From: Lewinellaceae bacterium
GTDB taxonomy: Bacteria > Bacteroidota > Bacteroidia > Chitinophagales > Saprospiraceae
Assembly: GCA_020636325.1 (NCBI GenBank)
Contig: JACJYC010000002.1
Span: forward strand, 1,029,501-1,093,500
Length of the DNA: 64,000 nucleotides
Direction: 5' to 3'
Shown here: piece by piece, positions 51,501 through 57,859 of the stretch
Layout: the number at the start of each line of letters is the position of its first letter
Position numbering within the stretch: position 1 is the stretch's first letter
Translations under genes and position numbers: made by a program
The notes under the pieces: generated by a model
Told to the model about the DNA's origin: nothing
The model's input: only the letters and a program-made list of their open reading frames with translations
Database searches by the model: none

Positions 51501-54137
51501 GACCAACTCATTTCCTGTGAAGCGCTGCCGGATTATTTCAATCCGTACGATACCGTTAAATTGCGGGAGCTGTTCGGCTGGCCGGATGTGATCGACAACT
51601 GTTTTGCCTATGCCTTCGAACTCGAACCGCTGGTAAACCTGGTGGAATGCGGCGGCGGCACCATTGTTCGCCGTTTCCGCGCCATCGACGTAGCCGGCAA
51701 CCTGTCTATGGCCATATTCACCCAGACCATCACCATCGGCGGCAGCCTCGAATACGAGATCCGCTTCCCCAAAGACGCCGTGACCGATTGCCTGGATTAT
51801 GCCGACAGCCTGTGGCTCCGGAAAACCGGCTGCGATACCTTTGACATCCGCATGGAGGACGAATTCCTGCCCGTTGTGAACGGAGAATGTTACAACATCA
51901 GGAGAACCTTCCACGTCATCAACTTATGCGAATACAACGGAGCAGATGCGCCGGTGGTCATCGGCAGGGATGAGGATTGCGACGGCCTCCAGGGCGAAGA
52001 GAACGTCTGGGTGCTGCGCCGGCCGACCGCTGCGTTTGTCGACCGCGACAGCCTCGAAGGCGACCTGATCCCGGCTGCCGGAGAACGCGGCGCTTCCTGC
52101 GGACCGGCCAACCCCGCGGGCTATTGGCGCAATGCAACCTCAACCGGCTACTGGACGTACACCCAGCACATCCGGATATTCGACGACCAGTCGCCTGTGA
52201 TCGCATTTGAACCGCAGTCGCCTTTCTGTACCGACGGTTCGGCCTGCACCGGGACGGTAGAATTTCCGTTCACCATCACCGAGGGGTGCGTGCTCGACAG
52301 CATTTCCCAGATCCAGGTGCTGCTTGACCTCAATGCCGACGGCCAGATTGATCAGGATATCTCCGCAACCGGCGCCCTGACCGGCGTTTATCCGGACTTC
52401 CTCATCACCGGCGTTTACCCGATCGGCAACCACCGGTTCGAAGTGATCGCCATCGACGGTTGCGGCAATGAGGGCTCCGCTTTGCTGCCGTTCAGCGTTG
52501 TGGACTGCTACGTGCCGGATCCGCATTGCCAGAGCGGCCTGATCGTCAACCTGCAGGCTTTGCCGGCAGGAACCGACATTGACGGCGACGGCAAGGAAGA
52601 CGCCGCGGCGGTAACCGTACAGGCATCCGAACTGGCCTCCTGCGATGTTTCCGATTGCTCCGAACCGCTTCGCTTTTCCGTGAACCGGCCCGGCCAGATC
52701 CCGGACCCGTCGCAAACCAGCATCACCTTTACCTGCAAGGACCGCTACAGCAAGGAAGTCGAGGTATATGTATGGGACAGCGCCGGCAACCCCTATTCCG
52801 TGCAGCCGAACGGTACCGTCGGCGGCCCCAACTTCAAATGGTGCGAGGCGCTGATCTATATCCAGGACCCCGACCATATTTGCCCGACCTGCGACACGGA
52901 ACCGGTCATTTCCGGTGATATTTCCACTGAAGAAGGCCGCTCCTTACACGGTGTTGAGGTTCAGGTTGAGAGCGTTTCCGGACAGTTGAACGGCATCTCC
53001 GACCAGGAAGGCGCCTACCAGGTCACCACCGGTTCGGCAGGCGTCGATTATGTGGTCCGGCCGTACCTCAACTCCGGCTTCCTCGACGGCGTCAACACCC
53101 TGGACATCATCCTGATCCAGGGCCACCTGCTGGGCAACAAGCCGCTCGAATCGCCCTACGACCTGATCGCAGCCGACGTCAACCGTTCCGGCAATATAAC
53201 GGCGCTGGACATCATCGAGCTGCGCCGGCTCGTCCTCGGCAATATTCCGGCTTTCACCAACAATACCAGCTGGCGATTTGTCGACGCGGACTATCATTTC
53301 CCGCAACCGGCCAACCCGTGGTTTGAAACCTTCCCGGAATCGCGTACCCTGACGGACCTCGAGTCCTGCCTCACAGGCGTCGATTTCGTAGCGGTCAAGA
53401 TCGGGGATGTCAACGGCAGTGTCGGATTTGACGGACAACAAAAAGGATGGGCGGCAGAATTCCTGCTCTCGGTGCCGGATATGGAGCTTCATGCCGGCGA
53501 AACCTATGAGATCCCCGTAAAAGCGCTTAACGGCGACCTGGTGGAAGGCTTCCAGTTTACCCTGTTGGCCGACCGATCGAAAACCGATATCATCGGACTC
53601 AAACCCGGTATCCTGAACACCAGCCAGATGAGCGAGCAATTCCTGCGGGAAGGCGCCGCTACGTTCAGCTGGAACCGCAACGGCTCGCCGCAGATTGCCG
53701 GCCCGCTGGAAGACCAGCCCTTGTTCACCCTGGTGGTCAGGGCGCGGGAAGACGGCAAATTGCGGGATGGGCTCAACGTGAGCTCAGCCGTAACGGCCGC
53801 CGCCGCATACGACGACCGGAATGAAGAGATCGGCGTTGCGATGGCTTTCAACCGGACCGATGCCGCTGCCGCCGGGCTGCGCCTGCTGCCCAACCGGCCC
53901 AACCCCTTCAATGACTTTACGGTCATCGGGTTCACCCTGCCGGATGAAGGCCAGGCAACCCTGCGGGTACTGGACCTGAACGGCCGCGAGATCCAAAGCT
54001 GGAAAGGCGTATACCCGAAAGGGTACAGCGAGGAGACCTTCAGGGCCGGCGACCGGCTGCCGGAAGGGATCTATATCTACGCTATCGAAACAGAATGGGG
54101 CGCCATCTCCCTGCGGATGGTGCTGGCCAAAAAATAA
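45531..54137 (+). CDS. Giant T9SS-exported surface protein, paralogue of the preceding gene, 2868 aa
   Basis: ATG at 45531 is chosen because it gives a normal signal peptide (MKTTQMRFALGSALTFIAIL...); an in-frame ATG at 45486 would add 15 residues. A unique N-terminal region (about 31-494) has Cys clusters, DFNHNGVYDPDLDVLLIHAF and WWFASTNQT. An Ig-like unit (497-575), one DUF11 (577-714) with an Asp-rich tail, and seven CDDNGTP repeats (715-1381) follow. From about residue 1760 it is collinear with the end of the first giant protein (CPLSNHYCPILEEDIMLFST). A dockerin-like module (about 2510-2570, ADVNRSGNITALDIIELRRL), a cohesin-like module (about 2641-2777) and a type A T9SS sorting domain (about 2781-2868, NRPNPFNDFTVIGF) end the protein. 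Surface location is inferred. Confidence 0.92.
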   Translation: MKTTQMRFALGSALTFIAILIAPYSLWSEGTRQLAPNPDDIVMLLIGKSDYGNFAQYGAPVKSRLYIRIKDPGETVYLGLSREYTSSGVPEATGAYEFKIRRASDGAVVHGPFTVSAFNENVAGWSDAYNGPAAIDGVGYNTSDPMYVFNPDQPGDYYIEFNNVSHIGFWDITVAGNGQSLPGRVYSMNWAFRTPRADNQLPECVWDRQFNGKLFSYTVDGFVSKIDFAGSGFQGLSFSVAFNRKGPGTSGNLEEDRKSVPGVNLSGNAAEHLIFLSAPDEACFPSGQCGSVNIDPNFQCTGDGNYCLPVSATQPGQVEIVLDFNHNGVYDPDLDVLLIHAFDEAQNLSACLSWNGLRADGLAPSSGETVDLLVKYTQGVQHWALYDGEFLKNGFCVETIRPACEFGASSNNLHWDDRNIPMDSGTGQPKDGRNGCSCQSDNCRTWDNFNSNTENCDFINDGATTGYGDKNTLNTWWFASTNQTLISNIPLVGGSIAGPDEICSNTSAELTLSLNTSATPVQIDWIGPDGELLSTGNGSNTTLIASLPGVYTAVVHDDLGCETEITHELAVVVCPIDLELDKSASNLQPAIGEVVDFTITIDNYGPGGASGFSIQDVLPPGLTNVTAISNGGTLIGNTIIWQGLALEVGETIQLTYKATVGLAFNYTNLASVSSSNEEDVDSTPGNAVDTDQDGNVSDDPDDEDDGDGVVLVPQACGIEAAVTNILCDDNGTPVHPEDDRFTFVLTVTGANNSQSWTSADLPGLTGGAYNTPITVGPFPIADYPGGIFTFSIGDSFFGSACSTNLSVAVPSTCSDQCEITAEVGNIECHDNDTPSVSDDDFYTFQVRVTGFNTGTGWTASNGLAGNYGEWVDFGPFSIDDFPAMDLTFTDAGDNGCSTTAHIQAPPHCSDDCDIVSVEIHDVLCNDNNTPTDPADDIFTFTLLVTGYNTADNWVTSIGVEGPYNHPVSFGPFLISDGPVSFVVTDGSDSGCASSTIFVEPPSSCSEQCLITHLVTEVDCQDNGTPSVSGDDLFTFTAMIIPVNHTSTGWTASDGSSGAYGLATFGPFPISEGTRVITITDAEDPGCASVMEVAPPPSCSPLCEIIQPTIANVACDDNGTPTDPSDDIFTFTVKVSGNNLSDHWVGSNGTSGAYNTDVELGPYAIADGPVSFTVTDSNDGSCESPLLYVNPPATCSEQCAITHTVTEVTCLDNGTPYDPSDDQFEFIALIIPVNHTSDEGWVSSDGRVGDYGEFETFGPYPIADGPVAIQITDAGDDACTSVIEVNPPEPCSDLCLIKATVVSVDCDDMGTMGDPYDDTFTYTVEVTGLNIGEDWTASDGTQGTYGESVVSVPLTLGDGERTIQITDTETGCSTEIDVAPPPMDFDCPPDTDRGTLRRNVQMIEGRLDATDAKFDNIDSLCWLPSAYFNPGDHYYDMTSFKLVEVTEPKPFTFILFTKMNVGAGYPDAPEDMVDGTGGIFAGLYNFDDPCCFTQVAAQRPYPLAAGIMDNPTIDTTGLFQGNYTAVLKISMLISPERVYTLMTTTWLSGMLGDYTWLAVNNDGLVLNVISGDVTSQVMPEVRITQDLIYQDLDYVLNNRESFFSLGEPEFNSFCGFDSLLFEDEIKPWEICDDIDLERTFMVRDIFGHMDSCVQEITLRRPDLNDLVLPPAAVVFGCGQTYETLPNGFPSPEETGYPYLLTINGYEELTQNFNYNIVVVYKDRSQYHTGFDTTFIRQWTIIDQCDQDTLLKFDQLIKIGAFSAPIIECPLSNHYCPILEEDIMLFSTDPFECTGSLEAPWPVVTDTCGGGNTNWAITTEILFTNTTGDTTILYTIGPDDDRTVSGLPLGDYWFRYTLSDEEGHQYQHSCRFRIADLEEPTAICKEHLNISLNNIGYYRLFAAQVNHGSYDNCGIASIEVRRLYTRDPVTCDTLLTPYYSEWGPYVEFGCCDIGLNQIVVELRVTDVNENVNFCWLFVTVEDKTPPLCTGLTDQLISCEALPDYFNPYDTVKLRELFGWPDVIDNCFAYAFELEPLVNLVECGGGTIVRRFRAIDVAGNLSMAIFTQTITIGGSLEYEIRFPKDAVTDCLDYADSLWLRKTGCDTFDIRMEDEFLPVVNGECYNIRRTFHVINLCEYNGADAPVVIGRDEDCDGLQGEENVWVLRRPTAAFVDRDSLEGDLIPAAGERGASCGPANPAGYWRNATSTGYWTYTQHIRIFDDQSPVIAFEPQSPFCTDGSACTGTVEFPFTITEGCVLDSISQIQVLLDLNADGQIDQDISATGALTGVYPDFLITGVYPIGNHRFEVIAIDGCGNEGSALLPFSVVDCYVPDPHCQSGLIVNLQALPAGTDIDGDGKEDAAAVTVQASELASCDVSDCSEPLRFSVNRPGQIPDPSQTSITFTCKDRYSKEVEVYVWDSAGNPYSVQPNGTVGGPNFKWCEALIYIQDPDHICPTCDTEPVISGDISTEEGRSLHGVEVQVESVSGQLNGISDQEGAYQVTTGSAGVDYVVRPYLNSGFLDGVNTLDIILIQGHLLGNKPLESPYDLIAADVNRSGNITALDIIELRRLVLGNIPAFTNNTSWRFVDADYHFPQPANPWFETFPESRTLTDLESCLTGVDFVAVKIGDVNGSVGFDGQQKGWAAEFLLSVPDMELHAGETYEIPVKALNGDLVEGFQFTLLADRSKTDIIGLKPGILNTSQMSEQFLREGAATFSWNRNGSPQIAGPLEDQPLFTLVVRAREDGKLRDGLNVSSAVTAAAAYDDRNEEIGVAMAFNRTDAAAAGLRLLPNRPNPFNDFTVIGFTLPDEGQATLRVLDLNGREIQSWKGVYPKGYSEETFRAGDRLPEGIYIYAIETEWGAISLRMVLAKK
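47674..49672. repeat. Cys/Asp-rich CDDNGTP repeats, 7 copies
   Basis: Same family as 36916-41580, seven tandem units of about 95 aa (starts CGIEAAVTNILCDDNGTP, CEITAEVGNIECHDNDTP, CDIVSVEIHDVLCNDNNTP, CLITHLVTEVDCQDNGTP and so on). The last unit is degenerate (CDDMGTMGDPYDD). Confidence 0.8.
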
Positions 54138-54227
54138 TGCGGGTTTGTTTTGGGACAACCCGTCATGAGAAGTTTTTAATTCCCGGATAAGGGATTTGAA
54201 AACGGGTGTAGAAAATCAGTATGATAG

Positions 54228-54260
54228 GAAAAGCGCCGCAACCCGGCGCTTTTCTATTTT
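54228..54260 (+). terminator. Intrinsic terminator after the second giant gene
   Basis: GAAAAGCGCC (54228-54237) pairs perfectly with GGCGCTTTTC (54245-54254), 7-nt loop, followed by TATTTT. The A-rich left flank means it could also stop minus-strand transcripts from the haloperoxidase gene, whose stop is at 54280. Confidence 0.75.
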
Positions 54261-54279
54261 ATTCCGGAGGGTAAAAGCT

Positions 54280-55674
54280 TTAATTCCGCCAGGGCAGGGC
54301 GTTGATCTTTTTGCCGATGCCGTAGCCCAGTTCCAGCCCGGCATCCGAATCCATTTTGAAATGGACGCCGATCGGGATCCTTGAATAGGCGTTTTCTTCC
54401 GCCATCTCATAAAAGTTGTTGAAGCTCCTCGGCGTGCCGTTGAATTCGGTGCGCCCCTCGTGGCACCGGTCGGTCATTGGGTAGCCCGCTCCGAACAAGG
54501 CCGTCATGACCTCGGCTGCGGCGGCCCCGAAAGTGGCGTGCCCGGACGGATAAGCGGGGAACGGCGGCGTAAAAAAGCGGCCCGACCCATCGGGGCACAT
54601 GACCGTATTCCATTCAGGATCGTTCTGAACGCGCCGGATATAGTCGATCGGCCGCTCCACATTGAAGCGGTATTTTTCATGCCAGGCGCGCACTCCGGCG
54701 TCGCTGAGGGCCAGTCCGATGCGGGCGTATGCTTCGATGGCCTTGTCCATGTGCAGCTTGTTCCGTTCAACGACCTGATTCAGCACCGCAATCCACCGGC
54801 CGGCCGGCGTGAACGTGAGGATCGGGCAGTCGTCGCTCCAGAAATCGGCGATCCAGGCATCTTCATCAGCATGCCCGTTTTTAATGCCGGTTACCAGGTT
54901 TTTGACCGCCAAAGCCTGCTGATATAGATCGGAAGAAGGGATTTCGCTATAGGCAAGCGGATTGGGTGCGACGTCGCTGTTGTCGGCTGCAAAGGTCCGG
55001 ACGTCTCCCCAATGCGGCAGCAAAGCGGGGGTGAAATCGGGGTAGGTCGGTTGCCAGATGCCGGTTCCGGCCGGCGGAACGTACCCGGGGTCGTTGTTCC
55101 TCAGGTAGGCTTCATGGCCTGCCGCATCCGAAGCCGACCAGTTGAAAACCGCGTTGGCCACACTCCTGCCGAATGCTGCGGAACGGGCGTATACGTCGTT
55201 GGGCACCTGTTGCTTGTAGATCAGGGCGTAATCCGTTTGCAATGCATAGATCTTGTACAATTGCTCAGCCGGCGCCGTCGGAAAAAACAGCTCCATGATC
55301 TCCACATAGGCGGCATTCATGCTGCTGGGCCAGTGATATTCCTTTCCAGATTCCGGTTGCGGCAACGCCAGGCCCGGCCATTGGTCCGCCATCGAGTTGT
55401 AATCGCCGGCCATCCCGGGCCATACCGATTCGTACGCCGCCAGGTTCACGTATGCCAGGGTCCGCGCGGAAACCGGCGGGCGATAACCCGGGGTAAACCG
55501 CTCCAGATCGAGGTACAATTTATTCCAGGCCAGCGGGAGTTCGTAAGAGAAGTTGTTAGTCCTGGCTGAAGGGTCCAGCGAGTCGGGGTCGTCTTTCGAA
55601 CAACCCGCGGTCAGCAGGATCAAACCCAGGAAAACAGGTCTGCCTTTTTGAAATAAGCATGGTATACTTTTCAT
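54280..55674 (-). CDS. Vanadium-dependent haloperoxidase/PAP2-family lipoprotein, 464 aa
   Basis: Lipobox LTAGC near residue 25 predicts a lipid-anchored protein. All three vanadate/phosphate-binding motifs of the haloperoxidase-PAP2 superfamily are present: K-x6-RP (Lys334 ... Arg341-Pro342), PSGH (376-379, His379) and SR-x5-H-x3-D (Ser431, Arg432, His438). Such enzymes oxidise halide with H2O2, or are phosphatases; length and the helical first half fit the bacterial haloperoxidase-like group. Known haloperoxidases differ at one or two pocket residues, so halide use cannot be decided here. It is followed on the same strand by the terminator hairpin at 54228-54260. Confidence 0.88.
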   Translation of the reverse strand: MKSIPCLFQKGRPVFLGLILLTAGCSKDDPDSLDPSARTNNFSYELPLAWNKLYLDLERFTPGYRPPVSARTLAYVNLAAYESVWPGMAGDYNSMADQWPGLALPQPESGKEYHWPSSMNAAYVEIMELFFPTAPAEQLYKIYALQTDYALIYKQQVPNDVYARSAAFGRSVANAVFNWSASDAAGHEAYLRNNDPGYVPPAGTGIWQPTYPDFTPALLPHWGDVRTFAADNSDVAPNPLAYSEIPSSDLYQQALAVKNLVTGIKNGHADEDAWIADFWSDDCPILTFTPAGRWIAVLNQVVERNKLHMDKAIEAYARIGLALSDAGVRAWHEKYRFNVERPIDYIRRVQNDPEWNTVMCPDGSGRFFTPPFPAYPSGHATFGAAAAEVMTALFGAGYPMTDRCHEGRTEFNGTPRSFNNFYEMAEENAYSRIPIGVHFKMDSDAGLELGYGIGKKINALPWRN

Positions 55675-55732
55675 AGATTATAATTTGGTAATGATTTCAA
55701 GCGTGGTTCGACACGTTTCAGGTGCACGGAGT

Positions 55733-56224
55733 TCAATCGCACCTGGCCTGGGCGAACTGTTTTTTCCACTCTGCTAGTTTGTCGTATCCGGTATCTTTCA
55801 TTTGGGCCAGCAGCGCATGCGTAGCCAGTTCGTTTTCCTTTTGGGCGCTTCTGATATCCCTGATCCGGCCTGCCAGCGCCTGGTCCCGTTCCCCGGCGGA
55901 TTCTACCAGGATCCGGGTCGCGGTATCGAGGGTGGGGTAGACCTCAAACATCCGGATCAACCCGGTGTTCCGTACGGCGATCATGTTTCGACGTTCATCG
56001 GGCGGCATGCTTTCCGGAAGCTTCGCCTCCAGCGCCGCGGATACCGAATCCCACAGCGCCTCCGTAGCATTGCCGAGCTCACGCATCCCGCAATCGAGCC
56101 GGACGGCTTCCCGGAGCAATTCCGCTGACTTCGCCTCCAGCGCCGCGAAATCGCTCTTGTTCCGGCAGGCGCTTGCAGACAACAGGCCTGCCAGGCATAG
56201 CATGCAGATCAGTCTATACGTCAC
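55733..56224 (-). CDS. Small hypothetical lipoprotein, about 163 aa
   Basis: The frame is open from 56254 with a TTG. A GTG at 56224 gives a sensible lipoprotein signal (MTYRLICMLCLAGLLSASAC, lipobox SASAC), so I place the start there. The mature part is almost entirely charged helix (coiled-coil-like: SAELLREAVRLDCGMRELG, RIRDIRSAQKENELATHALL). Family not recognised. It lies 58 nt upstream of the haloperoxidase on the same strand, so the two are probably cotranscribed. Confidence 0.65.
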   Translation of the reverse strand: MTYRLICMLCLAGLLSASACRNKSDFAALEAKSAELLREAVRLDCGMRELGNATEALWDSVSAALEAKLPESMPPDERRNMIAVRNTGLIRMFEVYPTLDTATRILVESAGERDQALAGRIRDIRSAQKENELATHALLAQMKDTGYDKLAEWKKQFAQARCD

Positions 56225-56444
56225 GTCGAAGATTTGTTGTTGAAAAAATGCCAAGGCAATGAACCTTCAGCCCGTTCGGGTTAAAAGGTTTGGAAAGGGA
56301 AATAAAGGGTTCAAATACTTGAAATCGGCAGATGGCGGTTGCTTCGGAGCGGTCGTACGGGCCAAATAGAAACGACTGCTTAAAATTCCGGCATAAAAAT
56401 ATGTCGCGGAACGGATATTTGATGCGGAAGGGGTAAAAATTATT

Positions 56445-57302
56445 TTACGGCAGGATGCGGTCAATCGGATCGCCGAAAGCCCATTTCAAAAAATCGGGCA
56501 TCACGCCGGCCCAGGTTTCGGGGTTGTGTTCGCCGTCCTGAACCTCTACGTAGCGGATGTCCTGATGCCGCTGATAACCGAGGTTTTCCAGTTCCCGGAT
56601 CAGGTCGAGGGTGTCGTCAATGGCGTCGATGATGCCGTTGTTGTTCCGGTCTTCTTCTTCGTCTTTGGTGCCGGCCTGAAACCAGAAGGACATGCCGTTG
56701 CGTTTGGGCCCGCCCGCGACGACCTCATGCATAATGCGGTGTGCGTCGGGGTCGGCCGGATCGACGGGGGCCGATCGCCACCAGAATGAACCCGAGAAAA
56801 CGCCCACCTTGCCGAAGAGGAGTTCCTGTTGCCAGGCGATGTCCATAGCCGAAAGGCCGCCGAGTGAAAAACCCGCAATGGCGGCGTGTTTGGGCAGCCA
56901 CGACAGGTGGTAGTGCCCCCGCAGCCAGGGCAGGAGTTCCCTGGCCACAAACCGGGTATAAGCGTCCGCCTTGCTGCCCCGGCCCTTGTAATCGGGTCGA
57001 CCCGCCGTGCCGTATTCCTGCAGCCGCTCTTCGTTGGCGTACACCCCGATCGCGATCAGGGGCGGCAGTTGCCCGCCGGCCCACAGGGTCTCCAGGGTAC
57101 GGACCAACCCGACCCGCTCCAGGTCCTGCCCGTCGTTCAGGATCAGAAACGGAAATCCCGGATCCTTCCGGTGCCGGTTCTTGCCTTCCGGATAATAAAT
57201 GTCCACGCAAACATCCCGTTGCAGATGGATCGAATGGAAACGGGAAATCCTGTTGAGAATAACTCCGCCCACCTGGTGCCTGACCGTATGTTGGGAATTC
57301 AT
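56445..57302 (-). CDS. Esterase family protein (alpha/beta hydrolase, esterase D-like), 285 aa
   Basis: The nucleophile elbow is GFSLGG with Ser146; the conserved NDGQD near residue 56 and the His in DGEHNPETW (His259) fit the putative esterase family PF00756 (S-formylglutathione hydrolase, enterochelin esterase-like). A Ca-loop-like DRNNNGIIDAIDD stretch near residue 215 is an oddity. No signal peptide is visible, so cytoplasmic. Substrate unknown. A -7-like TATCTTAG lies about 40 nt upstream on the minus strand. Confidence 0.85.
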   Translation of the reverse strand: MNSQHTVRHQVGGVILNRISRFHSIHLQRDVCVDIYYPEGKNRHRKDPGFPFLILNDGQDLERVGLVRTLETLWAGGQLPPLIAIGVYANEERLQEYGTAGRPDYKGRGSKADAYTRFVARELLPWLRGHYHLSWLPKHAAIAGFSLGGLSAMDIAWQQELLFGKVGVFSGSFWWRSAPVDPADPDAHRIMHEVVAGGPKRNGMSFWFQAGTKDEEEDRNNNGIIDAIDDTLDLIRELENLGYQRHQDIRYVEVQDGEHNPETWAGVMPDFLKWAFGDPIDRILP

Positions 57303-57360
57303 GGGTACGTTTAAGTCGCTTCGTGATTTGGCGGCGCTAAGATAGTATTTAGATGGGAAG

Positions 57361-57422
57361 TGGGAGGTGAGAGAGGGTGAGAGGGGGTGAGGGGGTGAGA
57401 GGGTGAGAGGGTGAGAGGGTGG
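57361..57422. repeat. G-rich minisatellite (GTGAGAGGG, about 6 copies)
   Basis: A run of GGTGAGAG/GGGTGAGG-type 9-mers upstream of the PadR gene, perfectly regular in its second half (three GTGAGAGGG units). G-runs on the plus strand could form a quadruplex. It lies between the divergent esterase and PadR genes. Confidence 0.8.
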
Positions 57423-57436
57423 ATTCGTCGATAAAA

Positions 57437-57512
57437 AGTACCTGTTGATAGAAAATACCTTGCTGAATATGGTACTTGGTGTTGCATAGTACTGGTTTTT
57501 GCCTTATTTTTG
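57437..57512 (+). promoter_or_regulatory. PadR/PspC operon promoter with GTAC operator dyads
   Basis: TTG (57482-57484), 20 nt, TATTTTTG (57505-57512): a good Bacteroidota promoter ending 5 nt before the PadR ATG. Three GTAC half-sites surround it: AGTACC 57437-57442, GGTACT 57471-57476, AGTACT 57488-57493; the pair GTACT-N11-AGTAC (57472-57492) is an inverted repeat overlapping the -33 box. PadR proteins often repress their own operon through such dyads. Confidence 0.55.
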
Positions 57513-57516
57513 TGCC

Positions 57517-57858
57517 ATGAGATCGGAAAAAGTAGAAAGAACGAGTACGCAAATGCGGCGGGGGGTGTTGGAGCTCTGCATTCTTTCCCTGATATCAGAG
57601 CAGGAAATGTATCCGTCCGACATTCTGGCCAGGCTTGAAACTGCAAAGCTGATTGTAGTGGAAGGCACGCTTTATCCGCTGCTTACCCGCCTGAAGAATG
57701 AGGGCCTCCTGGCCTATTCCTGGCAAGAGTCCAATCAGGGGCCGCCGCGCAAATACTACCAGCTCACCGATGAGGGACGAGAATTTCTGGCTGACCTGAC
57801 GGAAAGCTGGACGGAATTGGTACAATCTGTGGATAAGGTAACGAAAAACTCCCATTGA
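57517..57858 (+). CDS. PadR family transcriptional regulator, 113 aa
   Basis: A winged-helix PadR-type DNA-binding protein: MRRGVLELCILSLISEQEMY, LIVVEGTLYPLLTRLKNEGL and GPPRKYYQLTDEG are the family's core motifs. The start is taken at the ATG at 57517; an in-frame TTG lies at 57499, inside the promoter. If the -7 box at 57505-57512 is right, the transcript starts at or only a few bases from the ATG, so the mRNA may be leaderless. It is coupled to the PspC gene (one nt between stop and ATG). Likely a repressor responding to envelope stress or a ligand. Confidence 0.9.
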   Translation: MRSEKVERTSTQMRRGVLELCILSLISEQEMYPSDILARLETAKLIVVEGTLYPLLTRLKNEGLLAYSWQESNQGPPRKYYQLTDEGREFLADLTESWTELVQSVDKVTKNSH

Positions 57859-57859
57859 A

